DNA of 64,000 nucleotides from contig CAXQZU010000017.1 in assembly GCA_964228555.1 (NCBI GenBank), forward strand, positions 1-64,000, in the 5' to 3' direction. The notes below the pieces were generated by a model. That model was given only the letters and a program-made list of their open reading frames with translations. It searched no databases and was not told the origin of the DNA. The position numbers and the translations under genes are program-made. Below, in pieces: positions 53,081-61,201 of the stretch. This DNA comes from CAXQZU01 sp964228555. GTDB lineage: Bacteria; Planctomycetota; PLA2; JAEUHO01. Position 1 is the first letter of the stretch. Every line of letters starts with the position of its first letter.

Positions 53081-54922
53081 ATGCCGCGCTCGATCCCGTG
53101 CCTGCTGCTCGCCGTGGTGGCCATGCTCGTGGCGCCCTGCGCCCGCGCCGACGTTCCGCAGGACGCCCTCGCCCTCGTCGAGCGCGGCGAGGGCGAGCAG
53201 GCGGCTGCGCTGCTGGACGCCTGGCTGCGCACCCAGCCAGCCCCCGAGGCGTCGGCGCTCGTGGCAGCGCGGGCTGCTGCACGCACCGGCGACAGCGACC
53301 TGCTGGAACGACTGCAGGGCTGGCTGGACGGCCGTCCCGAGGCGCGCGAGCCGGGGCCGGTGGCCCTCGCACTGGCCACCGCGTGGCTGGCACGGGCCGA
53401 GCTGCAGCTGGCGTCGGGCACGGGCGGCTCGGCGACGGGCTTCCTCTTCGCCGACGCCGCGGCGAAGGCCACGGCCTGCCTGCAGGGTCCGCTGGGCAGC
53501 GAGGCGCTGGCGCTGCTGGCGCGATCGCACTGGGTGCGCGGGGACAGCGCGCGCGCACTGGCCGTGCTGGGCGAGCATGCCCCGCTTGCCACGGCCCCCG
53601 CTCCCGCCGTGCTGGAGGCGCGCGTGCGCTACGAGCAGGCCCTCGCGGCCCAGCTGGGCCCGGATGGGCGACCCACGCCCGAGGGCACGGCCAGCCTGCA
53701 GCGCGTGGCGGCGCTGCTGGGAGGTGCGCTGGAGGCGCTGGGCACGCAGCCCGGCGTGCTGCTGCGTGACGAGGCGGCCTTTGCGCGCATCACGCGCGCC
53801 TACGCCCTGCACCGCCTGGGTGACGAGGCCGCGGCCACGGCAGCCTACGAGGCCGCGCACCTCGGCAGCGACGGCCGCAGCAGCGCCGCCCTGCGCGGGC
53901 TCAAGAGCCTGCTGGCCCACGACCCGGACGCCTACCGGCGCGCCCTGCGTGGCGTGCTGGCCGAGCGCGAGGGCGAGCAGCTGGCCAGCGAGGCGCTGGT
54001 GGCCAGCCTGCTGGAGGCGGGCGCTCTCGATGGCGCCCTGCAGGTGGCCGAGGCGCGCAGCGCCGCCGCCCCGCGTGCGGTGGACGGCCCGGTGCTGGCC
54101 GGCTCGGTGCTGCTGGCGGCCGACCGGCTCGACGAGGCCGCGGCGCGCGTCCTCGCCGCCCACCGCCTGGACCCCGCGCGCCGCGACGGCGTGGCGGGCC
54201 TCGAGCGCGTGGCGGCTGCGTGGATGAAGGAGGACGTCGAGCGCGGCATCGCGCTCTACGAGCGCATCTTCGACCTGCTGCCCACCGACCCCTACGTGCG
54301 CAACAACCTCGGCTTCCTGCTGCGCGAGGCGGTCACGCCCTTCACGACCGAGGAGCCCCACGGCGTGCAGCACCTCAAGCCCGACGCGCCCTGGCGCGTG
54401 CGCGCCTGGCTGCAGCGCTCGGTGGCGGCCTACGAGGAGGCCGTGCGCCTGCTGCCGGCCTCCGACGACAAGGACCTGGACGAGGCGGCGGCCTGGAACG
54501 TGGCCGGCGTGGTCAACGACCTGGGCCTGATGCTGCACTACTTCGCCGACGTGCAGGACCTGCCGCGCGCCGAGGCGCTCTACTGGCGCGCGCTGCGCAT
54601 GACGGGCTTCGCCTTCAAGGACACCTACGCGCCCAACCTGCAACGCCTCTACGGCACGCTGCTGCGCGACCGCGAGTGGGCGTGGTACCTCGCCGCCCGC
54701 CGGGCACGCGACGCCATCCTGCTGGAGACCGGCGAGGTGGACCGCGCCACGGGCAACCCCGTGCTGGCCGCGGACACGGCCAAGCGCGAGGCCGCCTCTC
54801 GCGACCTCGAGGCGCTCCGGGAGCGCCTTGTGCGTACATTGCGGGAGGACGCCGAGAGCGACGGCCTCCCCTTCCCGCCCCCGCCGGCCCCCACGGCGGC
54901 ACCGGGCGGCGACGGCAAGTGA
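53081..54922 (+). CDS. Secreted TPR-like repeat protein 1
   Basis: This 613-residue exported protein has a signal peptide (CLLLAVVAMLVAPCARA) and continues as Ala/Leu-rich helical repeats typical of TPR/Sel1-like superhelices. The C-terminal part holds NNLGFLLREAVTPFT and DLGLMLHYFADVQDLPRAEA, followed by YWRALRMTGF. These blocks recur in the next gene (NNGAFILREAYVRHQ, DTGLMFQFYDATRDPAKAEA, YYLRALRMSED), so the two are paralogues. GGTGGAG precedes the ATG. Protein-protein scaffolding at the envelope is the likely role. Confidence 0.78.
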   Translation: MPRSIPCLLLAVVAMLVAPCARADVPQDALALVERGEGEQAAALLDAWLRTQPAPEASALVAARAAARTGDSDLLERLQGWLDGRPEAREPGPVALALATAWLARAELQLASGTGGSATGFLFADAAAKATACLQGPLGSEALALLARSHWVRGDSARALAVLGEHAPLATAPAPAVLEARVRYEQALAAQLGPDGRPTPEGTASLQRVAALLGGALEALGTQPGVLLRDEAAFARITRAYALHRLGDEAAATAAYEAAHLGSDGRSSAALRGLKSLLAHDPDAYRRALRGVLAEREGEQLASEALVASLLEAGALDGALQVAEARSAAAPRAVDGPVLAGSVLLAADRLDEAAARVLAAHRLDPARRDGVAGLERVAAAWMKEDVERGIALYERIFDLLPTDPYVRNNLGFLLREAVTPFTTEEPHGVQHLKPDAPWRVRAWLQRSVAAYEEAVRLLPASDDKDLDEAAAWNVAGVVNDLGLMLHYFADVQDLPRAEALYWRALRMTGFAFKDTYAPNLQRLYGTLLRDREWAWYLAARRARDAILLETGEVDRATGNPVLAADTAKREAASRDLEALRERLVRTLREDAESDGLPFPPPPAPTAAPGGDGK

Positions 54923-54947
54923 CCCCGTGATCCCCTGGAGGCGCCCG

Positions 54948-56654
54948 ATGGCTCCCTCGCACCACGCCCGACTCCCCTGGCCGGCCCTGCTGCTGGCGGC
55001 CAGCCTCTGCCTCGCCCCCCTCGCGGGCGTGGCGCACGCCGACGCACTGGGCGACGGGGCCAAGGCCCTGCAGGAGAAGCGCTGGGCCGAGGCGGCGGAT
55101 GCGTACGCGAAGGCGCTGGGCAACGACCGCACGCGCCGCGCGGCCGCGCTGGGGCTGGCGGAGGCCGCAGCCCGCGGACGGCTGGCGGAGCGGCTGGGCG
55201 AGGCGGAGGACGCCGCCACGCGCCTCGTGAAGGAGAAGCCCGACGACGTGGAAGCCCGCGTCGCGCTGGGCCACGTGTTCATGGCGCAGGCGCAGGGCAA
55301 GGAAGACGCCAAGGCCAAGGAGTTCACCTTCCGCGACGCGCAACTGCAGTTCGAGAAGGCGCTGGCCGTGGCACCCGAGGACGTCGAGGCCGCGGCGGGC
55401 CTCGCGCAGGCCGTGTGGCTGCAGGGCGACTTCGAGCGCGTGGTGGAGATCACCGACAGCGCGATCGAGCGCAAGCCCTCGGGGCCGGCGTGGTACTGGC
55501 AGGGGCAGGCCTACTACGAGCTGGCGCGGGCCCGCTACGCCAGCGAGCCGGGCAGCGAGGCCACGGTGTCGCTGTTCCGCAAGGCCCGCGGCGCCTACGA
55601 GGCCAGCACGCGGCTGGATCCCGCGTCCTACGACGCGTGGATGCAGCTGGGCTACGCCAGCCAGTACCTGGGCGCCGAGCACGTGGCCGGCGCGCTGGAG
55701 GCCTACAAGAAGGCCGCGGCGCTGGACGGCGAGAGCCGCTACCCGCTGCTGGGCATCGGCGCGCTCTACGCCAGCCGCACGGCCGAGTACGTGCCCGCGC
55801 TGGAGGCGCTGGCGCGCGAGCTGCCCCAGAACGCGGTGGTGTGGTTCTTCCTGGGCTACACGCAGTTCACGGCGCAGCGCTGGGAGCCGGCCGCCAAGGC
55901 GCTCGACACCTACCTTGGCAAGAGCAAGCGACCCGACCCGCAGGCCTGGCTGTGGCTGGGCCAGTCGCTCTCCAAGGCCGGCAAGGAGGGCGAGGCGGTC
56001 AAGGCGCTGGAGAAGGGCCTCGCCGCCGACCCGCGCAGCGAGTTCATCGCCGAGGAGCTCGACCAGCGCCTGCGCGCCATCCACGCACGCAGTGCCGGCG
56101 ACAGCCCCAGCGAGGCCAAGGCTTGCGCCGACGCCTACGAGCGGCTGGCCCGCATGGCCCCCTCCAACCCCTACGTGCTCAACAACGGGGCCTTCATCCT
56201 GCGCGAGGCCTACGTGCGCCACCAGGGCGACGCCGCATGGCTGCCCGTGCTGCGGGCATCCGCCGGGCTCTACGAGCGGGCGGCTGCGATCATCGACGAG
56301 CAGCCCCAGGACGTGCTCGAGGGTGCGCCCTTCGCCAAGCGCTACGCGTGGGCCCAGATCACGAGCGACACGGGCCTGATGTTCCAGTTCTACGACGCCA
56401 CGCGCGATCCCGCGAAGGCCGAGGCCTACTACCTGCGGGCGCTGCGCATGAGCGAGGACGGGTACTTCGACGCCTGGAACAACCTGCATCGCATGTACCT
56501 CGGGCAGCAGGCGTGGGACAAGGCCTTCGACCTCGCGCGCCGCGCTGCCGAGGGGCTCAAGCTCGAGTCGGGTGCGCCGCACGCCACCGGGCGGGCCATG
56601 GCCACCGCCGAGGCCAAGCGCCTGCTGGCCGAGGGCAAGGTGAAGGACGAGTAG
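54948..56654 (+). CDS. Secreted TPR repeat protein 2
   Basis: This 568-residue exported protein has a signal peptide (LLLAASLCLAPLAGVAHA) and about ten TPR-type helical pairs (for example WAEAADAYAKALGNDRTRRA and AWLWLGQSLSKAGKEGEAVK). It shares its C-terminal motif set with the protein encoded just upstream. GGAGG lies six bases before the ATG; the gap to the preceding stop is 25 bases, so both genes are probably in one transcript. The partner proteins are unknown. Confidence 0.82.
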   Translation: MAPSHHARLPWPALLLAASLCLAPLAGVAHADALGDGAKALQEKRWAEAADAYAKALGNDRTRRAAALGLAEAAARGRLAERLGEAEDAATRLVKEKPDDVEARVALGHVFMAQAQGKEDAKAKEFTFRDAQLQFEKALAVAPEDVEAAAGLAQAVWLQGDFERVVEITDSAIERKPSGPAWYWQGQAYYELARARYASEPGSEATVSLFRKARGAYEASTRLDPASYDAWMQLGYASQYLGAEHVAGALEAYKKAAALDGESRYPLLGIGALYASRTAEYVPALEALARELPQNAVVWFFLGYTQFTAQRWEPAAKALDTYLGKSKRPDPQAWLWLGQSLSKAGKEGEAVKALEKGLAADPRSEFIAEELDQRLRAIHARSAGDSPSEAKACADAYERLARMAPSNPYVLNNGAFILREAYVRHQGDAAWLPVLRASAGLYERAAAIIDEQPQDVLEGAPFAKRYAWAQITSDTGLMFQFYDATRDPAKAEAYYLRALRMSEDGYFDAWNNLHRMYLGQQAWDKAFDLARRAAEGLKLESGAPHATGRAMATAEAKRLLAEGKVKDE

Positions 56655-56679
56655 CGGGGCCCGCAGGCCCGCCGCCGCC

Positions 56680-57726
56680 ATGCGCGCCCTCGTCATCCCG
56701 CAGCACGGGCCGCCCGAGGTGTTCGAGGAGCGCGAGCTCCCGGACCCGCGGCTGGCGCCCAAGGACCTGCGCATCCGCGTCGAGGCGGCGGGCGTGAACT
56801 TCGCCGACCTGATGGGCCGCGTGGGCCTCTACCCGGACGCGCCCAAGATGCCCTACGCGCCCGGCTACGAGGTGGCGGGCACCATCGAGGAGGTGGGCAG
56901 CGCGGTGGAGCCGCCGCTGGTGCCCGGCACGCGCGTGCTGGCCGCCACGCGCTTCTGGGGCTACGCCGAGCGCGTCAAGGTGCCGCAGTGGGCCGTGGCG
57001 CCCATCGCCGACGCCGTGCCCTTCACGCTGGCGGCCGCGGCGCCGGTCAACTACATGACGGCGCACCTGGCACTGGAGCGCTGCGGCCACGCGCGCGCCG
57101 GCGAGCGCGTGCTGGTGCACGGCGGCGCCGGCGGCGTGGGGCTCGCCGTGCTGGACCTGGCCCGCGGCCTGCCGGGCGTGGAGCTCTACGCCACCGCCGG
57201 CGGCGAGGCCAAGTGCCGCCGGCTGGAGTCGCTGGGCTTCCGCAAGGCCTTCGCCCACACCACCTTCGGCCGGCCCGGGCAGGACCTCGAGGCCCAGGTG
57301 CGCGCGCACCTGCGTGGCGGCGGCTTCCACCTCGTGCTCGACCCGCTGGGGCCCGAGTCCTTCGAGCAGGGCATGCGCCTGCTGGAGCCGCTGGGGCGCA
57401 TCGTCTGCTTCGGCTTCTCCAGCCTCGTGACCGGCCCCAAGCGCCGCCTGTGGCACGCCGTCACCAGCCTGCTCAAGGTCAGCAAGGTGAACCCCATCAC
57501 GCTGATGAACAAGAACGCGGGCGTCTACGGCCTCAACCTCGCCCACCTCTTCGACGAGCGTGACCTGATGCGCCAGGGCATGGCCCTGCTGGCCGAGGGC
57601 CTCGCCGACGGGCGCATCCGCCCCACGCTGGACCGCACCTTCCCGCTCACGGCCGCCGGCGCGGCCGCGGCGCACACCTTCCTGCACGAGCGCAAGAACT
57701 TCGGCAAGGTGGTGCTGGCGCGCTGA
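56680..57726 (+). CDS. Zinc-independent quinone oxidoreductase-like MDR protein (VAT-1-like)
   Basis: This 348-residue medium-chain reductase has the start MRALVIPQHGPPEVFEERE, then AAGVNFADLMGRVGLYPDAP, the NADPH-binding VLVHGGAGGVGLAVLDLA and FHLVLDPLGPESF. No structural-zinc cysteines are seen. The pattern AGVNFADLMxRxGLYPDAPKxP with the downstream WHAVTSLLKVSKVNPITLMN is typical of VAT-1/synaptic vesicle protein homologues. The likely activity is NADPH-dependent reduction of quinones or enones. Confidence 0.9.
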   Translation: MRALVIPQHGPPEVFEERELPDPRLAPKDLRIRVEAAGVNFADLMGRVGLYPDAPKMPYAPGYEVAGTIEEVGSAVEPPLVPGTRVLAATRFWGYAERVKVPQWAVAPIADAVPFTLAAAAPVNYMTAHLALERCGHARAGERVLVHGGAGGVGLAVLDLARGLPGVELYATAGGEAKCRRLESLGFRKAFAHTTFGRPGQDLEAQVRAHLRGGGFHLVLDPLGPESFEQGMRLLEPLGRIVCFGFSSLVTGPKRRLWHAVTSLLKVSKVNPITLMNKNAGVYGLNLAHLFDERDLMRQGMALLAEGLADGRIRPTLDRTFPLTAAGAAAAHTFLHERKNFGKVVLAR

Positions 57727-57740
57727 GGCGCGCTCGCGCG

Positions 57741-57746
57741 TAGCAT
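57741..57746 (+). promoter_or_regulatory. -10 element, near-leaderless DinB-like promoter
   Basis: TAGCAT ends eight bases before the ATG at 57755, predicting a leader of one or two bases. Confidence 0.45.
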
Positions 57747-57754
57747 CGGGCAGC

Positions 57755-58261
57755 ATGATCACCCCCGCCCAGTTCCTGGCCGCCGTGGACCACGAGACCG
57801 CGGTCGTCAAGCACCTGGCGACGAGGCTGCCTCCGGGCACGCTGGACTGGCGTCCCACGCCGGGGCAGCGCTCCACCCTCGAGCTGCTGCGCTACCTGAC
57901 CTGCGCCGCCAGCGTGCCCTGCCTCGCCATGGTGCGCGGGAACTGGGATGACGCCGAGGCGCTCGAGCAGGCCGCCGAGGCCGTGACGCCCGCGACCTTC
58001 CCCGCCGCGATGGACCGCCAGCGCGCGCTCATCGCCGAGGCGCTTGCGCCGCTCTCCGGGCGCGACTTCCTCGAGCGCGATGCCCGGCTCCCGTGGGGCA
58101 CGCCCGTCAAGCTCGGCGAGGCGCTGGTGCGCACGGTGCTCTACACCTACGTCGCCTACCGCATGCAGCTGTTCCTGTACGCGAAGCAGTCGGGCAACGC
58201 GTCGCTCGGGCCCGCGAACTGCTGGGTGGGGATGGACGCGCCGGGAGCGACGCCGGCCTGA
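57755..58261 (+). CDS. DinB/DUF1569-like four-helix protein
   Basis: This 168-residue protein has the four-helix pattern of the DinB superfamily: FLAAVDHETAVVKHLATRLP with a conserved-type His, LDWRPTPGQRSTLELLRYLT, and a last helix RTVLYTYVAYRMQLFLYAKQ. Members often bind a metal with three His, but only some of these are evident here (H13 and H20 in the first helix, no H in RYLTCAA). Function in the family varies (thiol-dependent enzymes or unknown). It is a single gene convergent with the VWA gene. Confidence 0.75.
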   Translation: MITPAQFLAAVDHETAVVKHLATRLPPGTLDWRPTPGQRSTLELLRYLTCAASVPCLAMVRGNWDDAEALEQAAEAVTPATFPAAMDRQRALIAEALAPLSGRDFLERDARLPWGTPVKLGEALVRTVLYTYVAYRMQLFLYAKQSGNASLGPANCWVGMDAPGATPA

Positions 58262-58283
58262 GCCGGTGCCCGGGGGCGCGCGC

Positions 58284-58339
58284 CACCCCAGCGCGCGCAC
58301 CCCAGCGCGCGCACCCCAGCGGGCGCGCCTCAGCGGGCG
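58284..58339. repeat. 14-bp tandem repeat at a gene end
   Basis: The unit CACCCCAGCGCGCG occurs at 58284-58297 and 58298-58311, then as CACCCCAGCGGGCG at 58312-58325 and degenerate CGCCTCAGCGGGCG at 58326-58339. The last copy includes the stop and final codons of the VWA gene, so the repeat may have arisen from the gene end. Confidence 0.75.
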
Positions 58340-60015
58340 GCGCCGATGCGCCGCACCTTGCCCAGCCCCTCCGCGGCGATGCGCGCGAGGAGCGTGTCGT
58401 CGGCCTCGCCCACGGCCACGCAGTGGATCTCGGCGTTGCGCAGCAGGTTCATGCGCCGCAGGTCCTGCACCAGGTAGTCACCTACGGCGTGGTCGGGGCC
58501 GTAGGGACCGTAGTACTGCGTGGTGAGGCCGCGCTCGCCCTCGGCGCCCGTCTCGGGGTTGCCGAAGGTGTCCTCGGGGTCGGGCACGTCCGTGCCCCAG
58601 AAGTCGTCCCACGACGGCACGCCGTCGGAGAGCACGAAGACCGTGTCGCAGCCCTCCTCCAGCAGGCGGGGCTCGAGGTGCTCGCCCTCCTCCACCGGGC
58701 CCTTGCTGCCGGTCCTGAAGGCCAGCAGCAATCCGCCGTGCAGGTTGGTGCCGCCGCGCAGCTGGCCGTGCGGGAACTCGGCCGTGGGCTTGGTGTCGGC
58801 GCGCTCGATGGCGTCCAGTTCCTTGATGGCCGCCTTGATGGCGGCGGGCGTGGCGGGCTTGAGGCCGGGCGTGGCCTTGAGCAGGCGCGCCTCGTCGCCG
58901 AACAGCACCACGCAGAAGCTGCGCTCCTTGTCCAGCCGCGCCAGCGAGGCCTTGAGGCTCTCGCGCGCGGCGTCGAAGCGCGTCTTGATGCGGTCCCACG
59001 GCAGGTCGTCGGGCGTGGCCGGCCTCCCGCCCTCGCCGGTCACCGGGCGCTCGAGGGCCTGGCGCTCGGCGCTCTCGATGGGCGCCAGCATCGAGTCGCT
59101 GGCGTCGATCACGTACACGATGCGCTTGCCGGCGGCGGGCAGGCCGACGAAGCGCGGGCCCGCGTAGGCGTCGGCCTCGGGTGGCGTGGGCGCCGCACCC
59201 GCCCGTGCGGCCTCGATCTCGCGCTTCCACAGCGCCGGGTCCAGGTCCGGCCGGTCGGCGCCCAGCGCAGCCGCGAGGCAGCGCGCCACGACCAGCCGCG
59301 TGCGCGGCGTGATGGCCTTGTCGGAGAGCGGCTCCAGCAGGCGCTCGGCGAGCGCAAGGCGCGGTTCGCGCGGCTCGGCCGGCAGCGTGGCCAGCACGCG
59401 TGCGACGGCCTCGACCAGCTGGTTGCGGCCCACGCCGGTGGCGGGCAGCGCGCCCAGCACGGTGAGCGCCGCCTCGGCGGCCGTGGGCGAGGCAGGCACG
59501 CGCTCGCGCGGCGCCTCGGCCCAGCCCCGCAGCACGGCCGTGCGCAGCACGGGATCGGCCTTGGCCTGCCCCAGCAGGGCGAGCGCCTCGCTGCCGCCCA
59601 GCCCGGCCTCCACCTCGGTGGCCCGCAGCCACAGCAGCAGGTGCTCGGGCTTGGCGTAGCGTGCGCGCCAGCCCTCCCACACGGGACGGTGCGCCGCCTG
59701 CGCGCCCAGCTCCTTGGCGGCCAGGCTCACCAGCGTGTAGCGCACGTGGTCCTCGGGAGCCTCGGGCTTGTCGTAGTCCTTGACCAGCACCTGCAGCGCG
59801 CGCACGTCGCCCGTCTGGGCCAGCGCCTCGCGCGCCTCGATGCGCTTGCGGAAGGAGGGCCGGCGCGTGCCCTGCTCGTGCCGCTCCAGCAGCTGCTCGA
59901 AGGTCTTGGGCGGGCTGGCCCCGGCCTCGCCCGGCCCGCGCAGCACGGCGACGAGCAGCAGGAGCGCGAGGCAGGCGGCAGCCTGCGGCAGCGAGGCAGG
60001 GCGTAGGGAGCGCAT
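58330..60015 (-). CDS. Secreted VWA-domain protein with helical repeats
   Basis: This 561-residue exported protein has a signal peptide (AAACLALLLLVAVLRG). Residues about 45-245 form HEAT-like helices (AREALAQTGDVRALQVLVKD, AALTVLGALPATGVGRNQLV). The C-terminal VWA domain starts KRIVYVIDASDSM with a MIDAS DxSxS, continues with the Thr of RGGTNLHGG and the Asp of VLSDGVPSW. It shares the helical-repeat/VWA layout of the protein at 6695-9466. The start at 60015 is chosen over the ATG at 60024 because the TAGGAT hexamer at 60028-60023 ends seven bases before it and overlaps the other. Confidence 0.8.
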   Translation of the reverse strand: MRSLRPASLPQAAACLALLLLVAVLRGPGEAGASPPKTFEQLLERHEQGTRRPSFRKRIEAREALAQTGDVRALQVLVKDYDKPEAPEDHVRYTLVSLAAKELGAQAAHRPVWEGWRARYAKPEHLLLWLRATEVEAGLGGSEALALLGQAKADPVLRTAVLRGWAEAPRERVPASPTAAEAALTVLGALPATGVGRNQLVEAVARVLATLPAEPREPRLALAERLLEPLSDKAITPRTRLVVARCLAAALGADRPDLDPALWKREIEAARAGAAPTPPEADAYAGPRFVGLPAAGKRIVYVIDASDSMLAPIESAERQALERPVTGEGGRPATPDDLPWDRIKTRFDAARESLKASLARLDKERSFCVVLFGDEARLLKATPGLKPATPAAIKAAIKELDAIERADTKPTAEFPHGQLRGGTNLHGGLLLAFRTGSKGPVEEGEHLEPRLLEEGCDTVFVLSDGVPSWDDFWGTDVPDPEDTFGNPETGAEGERGLTTQYYGPYGPDHAVGDYLVQDLRRMNLLRNAEIHCVAVGEADDTLLARIAAEGLGKVRRIGAAR

Positions 60016-60022
60016 GCCCCCC

Positions 60023-60028
60023 ATCCTA
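60023..60028 (-). promoter_or_regulatory. -10 element, leaderless VWA gene promoter
   Basis: TAGGAT on the minus strand ends seven bases before the ATG at 60015 and overlaps the alternative ATG at 60024 and the stop codon of the preceding hydrolase gene. Confidence 0.45.
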
Positions 60029-60691
60029 GGACTGCCGGGCCCGCACGCCCGCGGTCGCCGCGAAGCGGCCGTGACGCAGGTAGTGCGACACGGCCTGCGC
60101 GGCCAGCGGCGAGAACAGCAGGCCCGTGTGGCTCAGGTGCAGCACGGTGCGGGCGCAGGCGCCGGGCAGGTGCGTCTCGGCCACCGACACCGTGCCGTCG
60201 TGCGGCCGGGGCAGGCGGCCCAGCACCCGGCCCAGTCCCACCGGCAGGTCGCCGGCCACGACGCCGACCTCGTGGCCCCGCAGGAGGCTGGGGCCATCGC
60301 CCAGCAGGCCCCGCTCGACACTGCGGCCGAGCAGGCCCCGCGTCCACGGCGTGCCTGCCAGCCGCCGCGCGATGCCGCTGCCCGCCACGGGCGTGCCCAG
60401 CAGCACCGAGCGCCCCAGGCGCGCGGGCGCGCCCGCCTCCAGCATGTGCAGCACGACCAGCCCGCCCAGGCTGTGGCCCACCACGTGCACGCGCGCGCAC
60501 GGCGTGCGTGCCACCTCGCGGGCCAGCCGCTGCGCACCCTGCGCGGGAGCATCGCGCAGGCTGCGATAGGCCAGGATGCGCACGTGCCAGCCGGCGCCCT
60601 GCAGCCGACGCTGCAGCGGCACCATGGCCAGGCCTGACATCCACACGCCATGCACCAGCACGACGCCCTCGGCCGGCCGGCGGGCGCTCAT
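60026..60691 (-). CDS. Alpha/beta hydrolase, lipase-like
   Basis: This 221-residue hydrolase has the oxyanion strand GVVLVHGVWMSG near residue 9, and the nucleophile elbow HVVGHSLGGLVV with Ser74. The catalytic His is likely in HLSHTGLLF near the C-terminus; the acid is probably in DGTVSVAE. The set is typical of esterase/lipase class alpha/beta hydrolases (PGAP1-like or lipase class 2). No signal peptide is seen. The ATG overlaps the ogt stop as ATGA, so it is cotranslated with ogt. Confidence 0.85.
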   Translation of the reverse strand: MSARRPAEGVVLVHGVWMSGLAMVPLQRRLQGAGWHVRILAYRSLRDAPAQGAQRLAREVARTPCARVHVVGHSLGGLVVLHMLEAGAPARLGRSVLLGTPVAGSGIARRLAGTPWTRGLLGRSVERGLLGDGPSLLRGHEVGVVAGDLPVGLGRVLGRLPRPHDGTVSVAETHLPGACARTVLHLSHTGLLFSPLAAQAVSHYLRHGRFAATAGVRARQS

Positions 60692-61197
60692 GTGCGCGGC
60701 GCCCAGCCCTCCAGCGCCAGCAGGGCCCGCTTGAGGTGCAGGCCGGCGCTGAAGCCCCCCAGGCCGCCGTCCGTGGCCACCACGCGATGGCACGGCACCA
60801 CCAGCGGCACCGGATTGCTGCCGCAGGCCTGCCCCACGGCGCGCGCTGCGCCCGGCCGGCGCAAGTCCTTGGCCACGCGTGCGTACGAGCGCACCTCGCC
60901 GCGCGGGATGCGCCTCAGGTGGCGCCACACGCGCGCCGTGAAGCCGTCCTCCGGCAGCACCACCGGCAGGTCCGGGTCGGGCCCGCCCTCGAGGTAGCGG
61001 CGCAGGTCGCGCCCGGCCTCGATGGTGAGGCCCCCGCCGCGCTTGAGCGTGGCGCGCGGGTAGCGCTGGGCCAGCCAGGCGCGCACGCCGTCGGCATCGT
61101 CCCCGAGGTGGACCAGCAGGATGCCGTGCGGGCTGGCCGCCACGTGGATCACGTCCACGAGCGGCATGCGCAGGCGGGCGACGTGGATCACCTGCAT
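60688..61197 (-). CDS. ogt: Methylated-DNA-protein cysteine methyltransferase
   Basis: This 169-residue suicide enzyme removes O6-alkyl groups from guanine. The active site is Cys136 in LVVPCHRVV, followed by GGLGGFSAGLHLKRALLALE. Upstream, FTARVWRHLRRIPRGEVRSYARVA is the DNA-binding HTH region, and the N-terminal domain carries ASPHGILLVHLGDDA. It lacks an Ada-type regulatory domain. Only four bases separate it from the M28 peptidase gene, and it overlaps the hydrolase gene downstream. Confidence 0.95.
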   Translation of the reverse strand: MQVIHVARLRMPLVDVIHVAASPHGILLVHLGDDADGVRAWLAQRYPRATLKRGGGLTIEAGRDLRRYLEGGPDPDLPVVLPEDGFTARVWRHLRRIPRGEVRSYARVAKDLRRPGAARAVGQACGSNPVPLVVPCHRVVATDGGLGGFSAGLHLKRALLALEGWAPRT

Positions 61198-61201
61198 CGC
61201 A

